NCBI GenBank assembly: GCA_964503965.1
Contig: CAZDCK010000027.1
Location: 1-40,871, forward strand
Source of the DNA: Eutrophocola sp964503965
GTDB taxonomy: Bacteria > Pseudomonadota > Gammaproteobacteria > Pseudomonadales > Pseudohongiellaceae
DNA: 40,871 bases
Direction of reading: 5' to 3'
Shown one piece after another: positions 14,313 to 23,887 of the stretch. Both the position numbers and the translations under genes were made by a program. Position 1 is the first letter of the stretch. Every line of letters starts with the position of its first letter. The notes beneath the pieces are model-generated. The model did not search any database and was not told the DNA's origin. It worked only from the letters and a program-made list of their open reading frames with translations.

Positions 14313-16721
14313 TCAGAAAGGCGATTTGTTCTGCTCCTGTGAGGAGCCTTCTTCATTACCTGAGTTCCCGTCGAGAGCGGGAATATTTTCTTTCCTGAAG
14401 ACCTCAAAGAATGTGCCATCATCGCCGGGTCTGGCCCTCAGGCCTGTTTCGCGGCTGATCCTCACGAATTCCAGCCCGTCCGGCTGGGGCATGCTGGCAA
14501 GGGGAGTACCTTCCAGTACTGTCTGCATGTAGTCAATCCAGATGGGTAATGCAACCGTGGCAGCCTGTTCGGATTTTCCAAGTGTCTGTGGGGTGTCGTA
14601 GCCTACGTAGACGGTTGTTACCAGGTTGCTGTTGAAGCCGGAAAACCACAAGTCATTGGCATCGTTGGTTGTACCGGTTTTACCATGAATGTCCTCCCGT
14701 TCCGGCATGGCCCTGTTGGCCGGTCGTCCACTGCCGTTGGTGATGACAGAACGAAGAATGGTATTCATGATATAGGCAACTCTTTCATCGATCACTCTCG
14801 GGGCTGGCGTGACATCAGGTACCTCGGGAACCTCGTTTTTATCAAGCATCGAATCAATGTCTGCTGTATTGCTGCACGAAGGACAGACGGTGTAGGGTTG
14901 CGCGCGAAACATTTGCCCGTCATTGAAATTCTCGATCCGTTCAATCAGGTAGGGCTCCACCTTGTAACCACCATTGGCAAAAACAGCATACCCGGTGGCA
15001 ATTTCCAGGGGGTGAACGGCATGGGAGCCTATGGCCACGGTTAAATCGTTCTGGGGAAATTCGCTGACGTTAAAGCCGAAGTTGGCCACATAGGGCAGCA
15101 CAGTGTCAGACCCCAGGGCGTCATAAATGCGCAGTGAAACAAGGTTCTTGGAATTGGTCAGGGCATAGGAAAGCCTGATTGGGCCCATAAACTGGCCATT
15201 AAAGTTTTCCGGCCTGTAATCACTGCGGGCAAGCGGTGCATCATTAATCAGGGTTGCCGCGGTATAGCCATTCTCGAGCGCAGCAGAATACAGAAAAGGT
15301 TTGAAGTTTGATCCCGGCTGTCGCTGGGCGAGGGTAACCCGGTTGAACTGGCCTTCGTTTTGCCGATCGTAAAAATCATAGCCCCCAACTAGCGAGACTA
15401 TGGCGCCATTATTGGGATCCAGTGCAATAAGCCCTCCATTTACCGCAGGTATCTGTCCAAGAGACCACAGACCGTCATCATCTTGACTGACACGAATCAG
15501 ATCGCCAGGTTCAACCACTTCGCTGGCAGAGCGGGGAGAGGAACCCCAGGTGCTGTTGGTGATGAAGCGCTTGGCCCAGCGAAAACCGTCCCAGGGAATA
15601 GTTACAGATTCGCCGGATTTCAGCAGGGCGATGATTTCCCTTTCCTCAACAAACTGGACAAAGGCCGGCTCCTGATCACCAATGACTGCCGTTCTGCCCA
15701 GGGTTGCGAGCCAGTGCTGGATAGAGCCGTCTTCTGCCGGGCGTAAATGATTTTCCCTGCCCCTGTAACCATGGCGGCGGTCATAGTTTTCCAGGCCAAT
15801 TCGAAGGGCATTATTGGCTTCTTCCTGCATAGATGACTGGATCGTTGTATACACCTCGAAACCATCCGTCAGGGCAAGATCACCATAACGGTCCATCATT
15901 TCCTGGCGAACCATTTCGGCGATATAGGGTGCTTCCAGTTCCGTTTCCCGGCCATGCCGGAAAGCAGTGATTGGAGCCTCCATAGCATGCTGGTACTGGG
16001 ACTCGGAAATCATGCCCTGGTCTAGCATGCGAAAAAGTACGCTGGCGCGAACCTCCCTGGCAGATGTTTTTGAGGCCAGTGGATTGTAGGCATTGGGTCT
16101 TGGCAGCAGGCCAATCATGGTAGCTGCTTCAGCAAGGGTCAGTTCGCTCACTTCCTTGTCGTAGTACTGGTCAGCTGCTGCAGCAATGCCATAGGCAGAA
16201 ATCCCGAAGAAGGTTTTGTTCAGGTATAGCTCAAGAATTTCTTCCTTGGAGAGTTCCCGCTCCATTTTCAGGGCAAGGAGTATTTCCTTGAACTTGCGGG
16301 TATTGGCCGATTCACCTTCAAAAAAGAAGTTTTTGGCCACCTGCATGGTAATGGTACTTCCGCCACCTTGCAGATTACCTGTAAGAATGCCGGCAATGGA
16401 ACGAATGAGACTGATGGGGTCGACGCCCCTGTGATCATAAAAGCGCTTGTCTTCCTTTGAGACAAGTGCCTCGGTGATCATTGGCGGGATTTCACTGAAC
16501 TTGATTGGTGTGCTGCGTCGGCTGCCATATTCCGCAATGAGCTTGTTGTCTGCAGAGTAAATTCGCAGGGGGTTTTCCAGGCGCAGATTGGTATAGGTTT
16601 CCCTGTCAGGTAGTTTCGGCGATATATACAGGTACATGCTGGCAAATATCATAAGCATGCCTGTGAAGCCGGTTATGGATAACCAGACCAGAATAGTGCC
16701 TAACGTCTTTGCTCGATTCAT
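14313..16721 (-). CDS. mrcA: Penicillin-binding protein 1A
   Basis: Bifunctional class A PBP that polymerises glycan strands and cross-links peptides. The 802-residue product has an N-terminal membrane anchor (about residues 8-32), a GT51 glycosyltransferase domain with EDKRFYDHRGVD, GGSTITMQVAKNFF and RELSKEEILELYLN, an inserted OB-like region, and a transpeptidase domain with SxxK as Ser-Asn-Phe-Lys (about 470), SxN as Ser-Lys-Asn and KTGTT (about 680). The DLWFSGFNSNLVTTVYVGYD segment after KTG is typical of PBP1A. It is divergent from pilM, the arrangement I recall for ponA in Pseudomonas. The tail is Glu/Ser/Asn-rich and poorly conserved. Confidence 0.97.
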   Translation of the reverse strand: MNRAKTLGTILVWLSITGFTGMLMIFASMYLYISPKLPDRETYTNLRLENPLRIYSADNKLIAEYGSRRSTPIKFSEIPPMITEALVSKEDKRFYDHRGVDPISLIRSIAGILTGNLQGGGSTITMQVAKNFFFEGESANTRKFKEILLALKMERELSKEEILELYLNKTFFGISAYGIAAAADQYYDKEVSELTLAEAATMIGLLPRPNAYNPLASKTSAREVRASVLFRMLDQGMISESQYQHAMEAPITAFRHGRETELEAPYIAEMVRQEMMDRYGDLALTDGFEVYTTIQSSMQEEANNALRIGLENYDRRHGYRGRENHLRPAEDGSIQHWLATLGRTAVIGDQEPAFVQFVEEREIIALLKSGESVTIPWDGFRWAKRFITNSTWGSSPRSASEVVEPGDLIRVSQDDDGLWSLGQIPAVNGGLIALDPNNGAIVSLVGGYDFYDRQNEGQFNRVTLAQRQPGSNFKPFLYSAALENGYTAATLINDAPLARSDYRPENFNGQFMGPIRLSYALTNSKNLVSLRIYDALGSDTVLPYVANFGFNVSEFPQNDLTVAIGSHAVHPLEIATGYAVFANGGYKVEPYLIERIENFNDGQMFRAQPYTVCPSCSNTADIDSMLDKNEVPEVPDVTPAPRVIDERVAYIMNTILRSVITNGSGRPANRAMPEREDIHGKTGTTNDANDLWFSGFNSNLVTTVYVGYDTPQTLGKSEQAATVALPIWIDYMQTVLEGTPLASMPQPDGLEFVRISRETGLRARPGDDGTFFEVFRKENIPALDGNSGNEEGSSQEQNKSPF

Positions 16722-17130
16722 TTCAATGAAGATGTGTCCGGCTCAATTGGGCAGGGGATTTGTACAATTGCCCATTTTATACGTATTTGATCATTCAGGT
16801 TAGTGGCTTTCCGGAAATAGCGTGGAGCTGAATTAACCGGAAAATTCGAATATTGCCGGGTATTTCTCGCTTTAGGCCTGAAAAAACAGGTGTAATATGC
16901 TGCTCCTGTCTCCAGGTAACAAGGTATACGCGAAAGAGCAAATGTGAACCAGCCAGCAAATTAATGTAAATTGTAAAAATATGCGATAATTGTTTGAAAT
17001 TAATAATTAAATTATTTAACGTGCTGACTTGCAGGTTGTAATTTATGGTATTCTACGAAAAGTGCGCCCTCATTTCAGGCGGAATTTTCGGGTCGCAGCA
17101 TGCAGGTGACGAATTTAACGGAGTCGTGAT
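16722..17130. other. Divergent mrcA-pilM intergenic region
   Basis: About 400 bases without a convincing gene. It holds the promoters of both mrcA and pilM, an A+T-rich tract at about 16955-17020, a short CCTG-A6-CAGG hairpin near 16877-16890, and a segment before pilM ending GTGCGCCCTC that resembles the rpmE discriminator. I see no RNA gene. Confidence 0.7.
16982..16990 (+). promoter_or_regulatory. Possible extended -10 element upstream of pilM
   Basis: TGCGATAAT at 16982-16990 fits an extended -10 (TGn plus GATAAT) within the A+T-rich tract. The matching -35 (TTAATG at 16961-16966, 18-base spacer) is weak. It would leave a leader of about 130 bases before pilM. Confidence 0.35.
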
Positions 17131-18189
17131 TTGGTTAGCTTGTTTTCCAAAAAGAATCATGCGCTGCTTGGTATTGATATCAGTTCCAGCACTATAAAAC
17201 TGCTGGAGTTGAGCAAGACGGGCGCAAAGTACAAAGTGGAGAATTATTCCAGCAGACCGCTGCCGGACGGCGCCCTCGTGGAAAAAAATATTGCCAACCT
17301 GGACGCTGTTGGTGAGGAAATGCTCAAGCTCTCCACCCTGATCAAGACCGGATCAACCAAGGCCGCGGTAGCGGTTCCAGGTGCGGCCGTCATTACCAAA
17401 ACCATCGAAATGAATGCCAGCATGAGTGATGCGGAAATGGAAAACCAGATTTCGGTGGAAGCTGATCAGTACATTCCCTATCCGTTGGATGAAGTGGCCC
17501 TTGATTTTGAACGTCAGGGTCCTTCGGAGAAGAATGAAGACATGGTTGAGGTCCTGCTGGCTGCCTGTAAGAAGGAGAATGTGGATACCCGTGTCGCGGC
17601 CCTGGAAATAGGCGGCTTTGAGGCAAAAGTGGTTGATATCGAAGCTTATGCCATGGAGCGTGCCTTCAATCTCATGTGCGAACAGATGGAGCTGGACAAA
17701 GAAGGGCTTGCCGCCGTCATCGATATCGGAGCGACCATGACAACCATGTATATCCTGCGTGATGGTGTTTCTATCTATACCCGCGAACAGGTATTTGGTG
17801 GTGCCCAGTTGTCCATGGAAATTCAGAATCGCTATGGCCTGTCAAAGGCAGAAGCCGATAACGCTCTGGTCAACAACGATTTGCCCGAAGGTTTTGAAGA
17901 CGATGTACTCAAGCCGTTTATCCATGAAATGAGTGAACAGATTGGTCGAACACTGCAGTTCTTTTTCTCTTCCAGTCAATATAACGATGTTGACCTAATA
18001 GTGCTTGCCGGTGGATCAGCATCGACGGCAGGACTGTCGGACATGGTGCAGGAAGAACTGGGTACCAGGACAGTTGTTGCCAACCCGTTGGCAAAAATGG
18101 GTGTGGCAAACAAAGTGAATAAAAAACAGCTGCAAAATGATGCAGCTTCTTTGATGATGGCCTGTGGACTGGCTATCAGGGGCTTTTAG
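17131..18189 (+). CDS. pilM: Type IV pilus assembly protein PilM
   Basis: Actin-like cytoplasmic ATP-binding protein that recruits PilN and links the pilus alignment subcomplex to the motor. The 352-residue product shows the actin-fold signatures: LLGIDISSSTIKLLEL (about residues 11-26), AAVIDIGATMTTMYIL (about 192-207) and VLAGGSASTAGL (about 290-301). The start is TTG at 17131, supported by GGAG at 17120-17123 with a 7-base spacer; no ATG lies close by in frame. It leads pilM-pilN-pilO-pilP-pilQ, with 3 bases to pilN. No pilus motor genes (pilB, pilT) are in the window. Confidence 0.97.
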   Translation: MVSLFSKKNHALLGIDISSSTIKLLELSKTGAKYKVENYSSRPLPDGALVEKNIANLDAVGEEMLKLSTLIKTGSTKAAVAVPGAAVITKTIEMNASMSDAEMENQISVEADQYIPYPLDEVALDFERQGPSEKNEDMVEVLLAACKKENVDTRVAALEIGGFEAKVVDIEAYAMERAFNLMCEQMELDKEGLAAVIDIGATMTTMYILRDGVSIYTREQVFGGAQLSMEIQNRYGLSKAEADNALVNNDLPEGFEDDVLKPFIHEMSEQIGRTLQFFFSSSQYNDVDLIVLAGGSASTAGLSDMVQEELGTRTVVANPLAKMGVANKVNKKQLQNDAASLMMACGLAIRGF

Positions 18190-18192
18190 GCT

Positions 18193-18753
18193 ATGGCGAA
18201 TATAAATCTTCTCCCATGGCGTGAAGAGCTCAGGGAGGAAAGGAAACAGGAGTTCCTCGTCGGTCTGGGTATTACAATCGCGATTGCCGCCGTTATTCTG
18301 TTCGCCGGCGACAGGATCGTTAATGCTTTTATCAGTAACCAGAATGCCAAGAATGATTATCTGCGTGAGCAGATCGCACTGCTGAATTCGGAGATTGCCG
18401 AGATCCGGGAGTTGCAAAGGCAAAAAGCTGAATTGTCAGAGCGAATGACGGTAATTCAGGACCTCCAGGGTCGTCGACCCGTGATAGTCCGTTTGTTTGA
18501 TGAGCTTGTCAGAACGCTGCCCGATGGCGTTTATTACAACACGATAAGTCGTACCGGGGATGCGATCAGCTTCCAGGGTGTTGCTGAGTCCAATAATCGC
18601 GTGTCGGCCTTGCTGCGTTCACTTGAGGACTCCGAATGGTTTGAAGCGCCTGACCTACAGCAGATTTCTGCCAGTCAGCAGGGTGGTATTGACGGCAACA
18701 GTTTTCAGCTTGGCGTGCGTGTGACAACGCCCGACCCGGAAGAAGAGGAATAA
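18193..18753 (+). CDS. pilN: Type IV pilus inner-membrane protein PilN
   Basis: Bitopic inner-membrane protein that binds PilM through its short cytoplasmic N-terminus and pairs with PilO in the periplasm. The 186-residue product begins with the conserved PilM-binding peptide ANINLLPWREE (residues 2-12), followed by a membrane helix (about 22-43), a coiled coil (about 48-88) and a ferredoxin-like fold. It starts 3 bases after pilM with the ATG in GGCTATGGCG. Length and topology are standard for the family. The C-terminus is acidic. Confidence 0.96.
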   Translation: MANINLLPWREELREERKQEFLVGLGITIAIAAVILFAGDRIVNAFISNQNAKNDYLREQIALLNSEIAEIRELQRQKAELSERMTVIQDLQGRRPVIVRLFDELVRTLPDGVYYNTISRTGDAISFQGVAESNNRVSALLRSLEDSEWFEAPDLQQISASQQGGIDGNSFQLGVRVTTPDPEEEE

Positions 18754-18765
18754 GGGACACTTCTG

Positions 18766-19401
18766 ATGAGCGCTGTAGACACAATCAAAGAGAAAATTCA
18801 GCAGCCAATTGATGAGTTGAAGAATTTTGACTGGAATGACCTCCAGGATATCGAGACGATCGGTATCTGGCCTGCCCCGGTCAAGGCACTGCTTATTATT
18901 ATTATTTTCGCTGCCTGTCTTGGTGGTGGCTACTGGTTTCATATCAAGCCATTGCAGGCAAATCTGGCTACCGTGACCCAGGAAGAGGAAACGCTTCGCT
19001 CTGATCTTGAGTCCAAGGCCATATTAGCGGCAAACCTTGAGGCGTACCGGGCGCAGCTCGTCGAGATGGAGGATTCACTTGGTGCCCTGCTCAGACAGCT
19101 TCCCGGAGAGACAGAAGTACCAGGGCTTGTGGATGACATTACCGTACAGGGCATTGGTAGTGGGCTTGAGTTTTCCAATATCAGACTGGAATCTGAAGTA
19201 CAGCAGGAGTTTTATGTTGAGCTTCCTATCAGGATTTCAGTTGTCGGGGATTATCATGATTTTGGCGCGTTCGTCAGTGGAGTGGCCAGTCTTTCGCGTA
19301 TTGTGACATTGCATGATTTCAATATTCGTACTGGTTCCGGGCGAAATGATTTGCTGATGGATATCACTGCACGCACCTACCGTTACAGAAATGACCAATG
19401 A
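18766..19401 (+). CDS. pilO: Type IV pilus inner-membrane protein PilO
   Basis: Partner of PilN in the periplasmic alignment ring. The 211-residue product has a short cytoplasmic segment with FDWNDL (a PilO hallmark, about residues 24-29), one membrane helix (about 43-62), a coiled coil (about 68-106), and a C-terminal ferredoxin-like domain with YVELPIRISVVGDYHDFGAF (about 147-166). AAGGGA lies shortly before the ATG. The stop overlaps the pilP start as ATGA at 19398-19401, indicating translational coupling. Confidence 0.96.
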   Translation: MSAVDTIKEKIQQPIDELKNFDWNDLQDIETIGIWPAPVKALLIIIIFAACLGGGYWFHIKPLQANLATVTQEEETLRSDLESKAILAANLEAYRAQLVEMEDSLGALLRQLPGETEVPGLVDDITVQGIGSGLEFSNIRLESEVQQEFYVELPIRISVVGDYHDFGAFVSGVASLSRIVTLHDFNIRTGSGRNDLLMDITARTYRYRNDQ

Positions 19402-19943
19402 ATAAGTTGATGATCATGAAAAGGTTTGACAGGTTTGCGCTGGTTGCATCAGTGCTGTTCCTGTCTGCCTGTTCCAATAATGAGGAAATGATCGAATTAC
19501 AGAATTATGTACAGGCAACGGTAAACCGGCCTGCAGGCATGATCGAGCCGATTCCTGAATTCCGGTCATACGAACCATTCCAGTACAGTGCTGCATCACT
19601 TCGCAGTCCTTTTGATGTGCCACTGGATATCACGATGATCATCAGGAACCAGAATAATAATGTGGCACCCGACGAGGACAGGCCCAGGGAATTGCTGGAA
19701 AACTATCCGATCAGTTCGCTGAGCATGGTTGGCACGATAACCCGGGGCGGCACCGATTGGGCTCTCATACTCGATGAGACAGGCCTTGTTACGAGAGCCA
19801 CACTTGGCAATTACATGGGCCGAAATCACGGTCGCATTGTCGAAATATCGGAAAACCAGATTGAACTGGTTGAAATTGTCCCTACAGGGGACGGTTCCTG
19901 GATGGAGCGTCCACAGACCGTCATGCTGCGGGAAACGAACTAA
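19398..19943 (+). CDS. pilP: Type IV pilus lipoprotein PilP
   Basis: Inner-membrane lipoprotein linking PilNO to the secretin PilQ. The 181-residue product has a lipoprotein signal with lipobox LSAC (Cys25), an unstructured linker with ELQNYVQATVNRPAGMIEP, and a C-terminal beta domain (about residues 95-175) including LSMVGTITRGGTDWALI and LGNYMGRNHGRIVEI, the expected PilP core. The start overlaps the pilO stop by 4 bases. The reading frame of pilQ is open for about 200 bases inside this gene, but the pilQ start lies beyond the pilP stop. Confidence 0.96.
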   Translation: MNKLMIMKRFDRFALVASVLFLSACSNNEEMIELQNYVQATVNRPAGMIEPIPEFRSYEPFQYSAASLRSPFDVPLDITMIIRNQNNNVAPDEDRPRELLENYPISSLSMVGTITRGGTDWALILDETGLVTRATLGNYMGRNHGRIVEISENQIELVEIVPTGDGSWMERPQTVMLRETN

Positions 19944-19977
19944 TTACCCGCCTGCATGTCAGGAAGGCAGAAAAAGA

Positions 19978-22173
19978 ATGAATAGTAGTATCAGAATAGC
20001 CGGGAGACTCGCTATGAGATGGACTAACAAAGAACGAATCAAGCGCCTGTTGTTGACGCTTTGCGTGGTCAATGGCCTGTTTCTTTCTCTGGGACTAAAG
20101 GCGCAGGTAGCACTCGAAAATGTCGAGTTTGTGTCCATTCCCGGCGGTTTACTTGAAATTGAGCTGGATTTTGATGGCACACCTCCGGAGCCTGGTGTAT
20201 TTGAAATAGAAACGCCTAGCCGGCTGGTCATGGATTTTGCTGATGTTGAAAACCTGCTTGACCAGAGCCGTTTTACTGTTAATTCCCGTATCGCAGACTC
20301 AGTCACAATTGTGGATTCAGGAAACCGGGTCCGCATGATTGTCAATCTTGCGCAGCCTACTTCCTATGTAACGGCTGTTCAGGGTTCCAACATGGTCGTT
20401 ACTGTCGGAGACAGTTCAAGTGTTGCAAGTTCCAGTCCTCAGGCTCCACGGGATAACTTGCCGGTCAGCAATTCAGGTGATATCAACAGTGTTGATTTTA
20501 ATCGGGATGAAGAAGGTTCGGGACAGATTGTCATTAATCTTGCGAATGACAACATTGTGGGGAATCTGAACAGAACGGGCAACACCCTTGAGCTCGAGTT
20601 CCTGAATTCTGAAATCGATGACGAACTGCAGATGCGTCTTGATGTCACAGATTTCGCTACGCCCGTGCGTAATGTGGACATCTACCGTGAAGATTCAAGT
20701 GTTATGGTTGTCGCTGAGATGATCAGTAATTTTGACTATCTTGCCTACCAGTCCAGCGGTCAATACGTCATCAATGTTACACCCGTTGCAGGCGCGTTAT
20801 CAGCGGCCGGGGGTGCTGGCAGTGCAGCAAGTGGTATGGCGGATTTCAGCGGAGAGCTGATTAACGTTAACTTCCAGAATGTGGATATTCACTCGGTCCT
20901 TTCACTGCTTGCCGAGGTGAATGATTTCAGCCTGGTGGTTAGTGATGCCGTTTCCGGGAATGTGACATTGCGCCTTGTAAATGTCCCCTGGGATCAGGCG
21001 CTGGATATGGTGCTCCGCTCGGAAGGTCTTGGTCAGCGTATTGAAGGCACAGTCATGTATATTGCGCCAGCAGCTGATATTGCCCAGGCAGAATTGCTTG
21101 AACTGGAAAACAGCCAGCAACAGGTAAATCTGGCGCCACTTGTCACAGAATACATTGAGGTCAATTATGCAGAAGCAACCATTCTGGCCGAATTATTGGC
21201 CGGTGAATCGGGAAGTATACTGTCCGACAGGGGTACCGCCGCTGTTGATGAGCGAACCAATACGCTGATAGTTCAGGACGTGGCATCCGTCCTTGAAGAT
21301 GTGCGTGATATGGTCAGCCGTCTTGATATTCCGGTCAGGCAGGTACTTATTGAAGCCAGGATTGTAAATGCTTCCACAAACTTCAGTGATGCGCTTGGTA
21401 TTCGCTGGGGAGGCGCCCAGACTTTTCCGGGCAGTGGCGACCGCTTCCTGTTAACGGGCAGCCAGGAGGCCAGTGTTGAGTATGGTAGGAACCTGGCTCA
21501 GTACAACCAGGCGGTTAATTCGGCCATTCTGGGTGGTGCCACCGTTCAGGAAGCGCAGATTAATAATATCCTGACCCCGCCTTCATTCCCTGATGCCCTG
21601 GCCGTTGATATGGGCATAGATTCAGCCCCATCATCCATTGCACTTGGCTATGCGGGCAACAAGGGGCTACTGGAACTGGAGCTTTCAGCACTGGAGGCCA
21701 GTGGAAATGGCGAAGTCATTGCGCAGCCCAAAGTCACTACCCAGGACCAGCAGCAGGCCAGAATTGAGTCCGGTGTGCAGATTCCCTACCAGTCCCAGGC
21801 TGGAGGTACAGCCGGGGGTACGTCAACGGAATTCGTTGCTGCGGTGCTTGCCCTTGAAGTCACACCACAGATAACTCCGGATGGCCGGATCAACATGCTA
21901 TTGACCATCAACCAGGACTCCGTTGTCCCTGGCGCCGGTGCCATTCCCGCCATATCCACCAACATGGTAACCACCCGGGTACTTGTAGATGATGGTGATA
22001 CGATTGTACTGGGCGGTGTGTTCCGCGAGGAAGTTACAACGACAGTGACAAAGACCCCGGTGCTTGGAGATCTGCCTTACGTGGGTAACATGTTCAAAAG
22101 AACAACGAACGAAGAAACCAAAACAGAGCTTCTCATTTTCATCACACCGTCAATCATCAATGATGTGATGTAA
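19978..22173 (+). CDS. pilQ: Type IV pilus secretin PilQ
   Basis: Outer-membrane secretin through which the pilus is extruded. The ATG at 19978 gives 731 residues and is preceded by AGGAAGG at good spacing. The frame is open upstream to 19774, but that part overlaps pilP and is not taken as coding. The order is: signal peptide (long n-region, hydrophobic core around residues 24-40), two AMIN peptidoglycan-binding domains (about 45-130 and 165-265), an STN/N0 domain with LRLVNVPWDQALDMVL, an N1 domain (EYIEVNYAEATILAELL), and the C-terminal secretin domain with VPGAGAIPAISTN and the LGDLPYVGNMFK ending. Confidence 0.97.
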   Translation: MNSSIRIAGRLAMRWTNKERIKRLLLTLCVVNGLFLSLGLKAQVALENVEFVSIPGGLLEIELDFDGTPPEPGVFEIETPSRLVMDFADVENLLDQSRFTVNSRIADSVTIVDSGNRVRMIVNLAQPTSYVTAVQGSNMVVTVGDSSSVASSSPQAPRDNLPVSNSGDINSVDFNRDEEGSGQIVINLANDNIVGNLNRTGNTLELEFLNSEIDDELQMRLDVTDFATPVRNVDIYREDSSVMVVAEMISNFDYLAYQSSGQYVINVTPVAGALSAAGGAGSAASGMADFSGELINVNFQNVDIHSVLSLLAEVNDFSLVVSDAVSGNVTLRLVNVPWDQALDMVLRSEGLGQRIEGTVMYIAPAADIAQAELLELENSQQQVNLAPLVTEYIEVNYAEATILAELLAGESGSILSDRGTAAVDERTNTLIVQDVASVLEDVRDMVSRLDIPVRQVLIEARIVNASTNFSDALGIRWGGAQTFPGSGDRFLLTGSQEASVEYGRNLAQYNQAVNSAILGGATVQEAQINNILTPPSFPDALAVDMGIDSAPSSIALGYAGNKGLLELELSALEASGNGEVIAQPKVTTQDQQQARIESGVQIPYQSQAGGTAGGTSTEFVAAVLALEVTPQITPDGRINMLLTINQDSVVPGAGAIPAISTNMVTTRVLVDDGDTIVLGGVFREEVTTTVTKTPVLGDLPYVGNMFKRTTNEETKTELLIFITPSIINDVM

Positions 22174-22202
22174 AATCTGCACAATAGACAATCTTGAAAA
22201 CA

Positions 22203-22230
22203 CCGGTATGTCGGCCATCCGATATGCCGG
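22203..22230 (+). promoter_or_regulatory. Strand-specific hairpin between pilQ and aroK
   Basis: CCGGTATGTCGG (22203-22214) and CCGATATGCCGG (22219-22230) form a 12-pair stem with a CCAT loop. The two imperfect pairs are U-G wobbles in the plus-strand RNA but would be A-C mismatches in the opposite RNA, so the structure favours the pilQ-aroK transcript. It is not followed by a U-run; an RNA-processing or stability role is more likely than termination. Confidence 0.55.
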
Positions 22231-22272
22231 ACTTCATTTAAACCCTTTAAAAAACGGACATTTCAGCCTGGA

Positions 22273-22812
22273 ATGAAAAAAGCACTGGATAATATTTTCC
22301 TGATAGGCCCGATGGGAGCAGGTAAAACCACAATCGGGAGGCACCTGGCGAAAGCCTTGAACAAGGATTTCATCGACTCTGATCAGGAGATCGAAGAGAA
22401 AACCGGTGCCAATATTTCCTGGATATTCGATGTTGAAGGTGAGGAAGGCTTTCGTAAGCGTGAAAAAGCCATGATTGAGGAGCTAACCTCCGGGCACAAC
22501 ATCGTCCTGGCCACAGGTGGCGGCGCGGTACTGGCACCGGAAAACCGTAAATTCCTTCACAGCCGAGGAACCGTCATATACCTAATGGCCACCATAGGTC
22601 AGCAGGTGGAACGAACCAAACATGATCAGCGCCGGCCATTATTGCAGAATGTAGATGATATAAGAGAGAAGCTTGCTGAGCTGATGGAGATTCGGGATCC
22701 CCTATACCGGGAAATTGCCGATTATGTCATCGTAACGAACAGACGCAGCCCACGAGCGGTCAGTAACGAAATTGTCAGCGAATTATCCGGAGAAGAGAAT
22801 CATGACAATTGA
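22273..22812 (+). CDS. aroK: Shikimate kinase AroK
   Basis: Phosphorylates shikimate at the 3-OH in the aromatic pathway. The 179-residue P-loop kinase has Walker A GPMGAGKTT (residues 12-20), the shikimate-binding DSDQEIEEKTG (about 36-46), FRKREKAMIEEL, TGGGAV (about 79-84), and the lid QRRPLL (about 116-121). It starts 99 bases after pilQ and overlaps aroB by 11 bases. The pil-aroK-aroB linkage is widespread in gammaproteobacteria, so aroK probably can be transcribed from the pil promoter. Confidence 0.97.
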   Translation: MKKALDNIFLIGPMGAGKTTIGRHLAKALNKDFIDSDQEIEEKTGANISWIFDVEGEEGFRKREKAMIEELTSGHNIVLATGGGAVLAPENRKFLHSRGTVIYLMATIGQQVERTKHDQRRPLLQNVDDIREKLAELMEIRDPLYREIADYVIVTNRRSPRAVSNEIVSELSGEENHDN

Positions 22813-23887
22813 GCTTGATCGGCAGTTGGTCAGTGTCGATCTAGGTGAAAGGACTTATCCCATTCATATTGGCCACGGGCTGCTGACAGATAAATCCCTG
22901 TTACAGCCTCATATCCGGGGTAAGCAGGTGGCCATCATAAGCAACGAGACAGTGGCGCCTCTTTATCTTGATGTGTTTTGTTCGACGCTTGCAGATTATG
23001 ACCCACTCACCATCATTTTGCCTGATGGCGAAGAGTTCAAGACCCTAGATACAGTCAGCCAGATTTATGATCAGTTGCTGGAGGCCAGATTCAGCCGTTC
23101 GTCCACGCTCATAGCACTTGGAGGCGGAGTCATTGGCGATATGGTGGGTTTTGCTGCGGCAACCTATCAGAGAGGTGTCGACTTCATCCAGATTCCGACA
23201 ACCCTGCTTTCCCAGGTGGACTCCTCTGTTGGCGGAAAAACCGGCGTTAATCGACCACTGGGCAAAAATATGGTGGGTGCCTTTTATCAGCCAAACTGTG
23301 TGCTGGCAGATACATCGGTTCTGGATACGCTGCCGGACAGGGAGCTCAAGGCGGGCATTGCCGAGGTCATCAAGTACGGACTGATAAATAATCCGGTTTT
23401 TCTCGACTGGTTAGAATCCCATATGAGTGATCTGCTTAACCGGGATACACATGCGCTGACCCATGCCATCAAGGCCAGTTGCGAGGAGAAAGCCCGGGTA
23501 GTGGCTATGGATGAGACAGAGTCCGGAATTCGGGCGATACTTAATCTTGGCCATACGTTCGGGCATGCTATAGAAACCGCAATGGGATATGGCCAGTGGT
23601 TGCATGGTGAAGCTGTTGCAGCAGGCATGGTGATGGCGGCCAACCTGTCAGCCAAACTGGAACTGATCAATGAGCATGATGCCCAGCGGGTAACAGACAT
23701 TATCAGTAATGCCGGACTTCCTGTAGCGCCACCAGCTGAAATGGATGTAGAGACCTTTATTTCCCTGATGAGCCGGGATAAAAAGGCAGAAAGCGGGGTG
23801 ATTCGCTTCATTTTACTAAAGACACTTGGGGAAGCCTTCGTGGCAGATGCTGTGGAACAGGATGTTCTTGAGAACTTTCTGTCCTGA
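22802..23887 (+). CDS. aroB: 3-dehydroquinate synthase AroB
   Basis: NAD- and metal-dependent cyclisation of DAHP to 3-dehydroquinate, second step of the shikimate pathway. The ATG at 22802 (361 residues), with GGAGAAGAG just upstream inside aroK, is preferred to an in-frame start at 22772. Visible motifs are LPDGEEFKTLDTV, GGGVIGDMVGFAAATYQRG (NAD and substrate site), SSVGGKTGVN, AEVIKYGLI and the metal ligands in GHTFGHAIE and LHGEAVAAGM. The chorismate made downstream feeds the mutase encoded at 13550. In Pseudomonas a SPOR (damX-like) gene follows aroB; here it is missing and an accessory block begins. Confidence 0.98.
   Translation: MTIELDRQLVSVDLGERTYPIHIGHGLLTDKSLLQPHIRGKQVAIISNETVAPLYLDVFCSTLADYDPLTIILPDGEEFKTLDTVSQIYDQLLEARFSRSSTLIALGGGVIGDMVGFAAATYQRGVDFIQIPTTLLSQVDSSVGGKTGVNRPLGKNMVGAFYQPNCVLADTSVLDTLPDRELKAGIAEVIKYGLINNPVFLDWLESHMSDLLNRDTHALTHAIKASCEEKARVVAMDETESGIRAILNLGHTFGHAIETAMGYGQWLHGEAVAAGMVMAANLSAKLELINEHDAQRVTDIISNAGLPVAPPAEMDVETFISLMSRDKKAESGVIRFILLKTLGEAFVADAVEQDVLENFLS

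Noticed and set aside
19774..19977. Upstream extension of pilQ
   Set aside because: The frame is open but overlaps pilP. The ATG at 19978 has a good ribosome binding site and gives a proper signal peptide.
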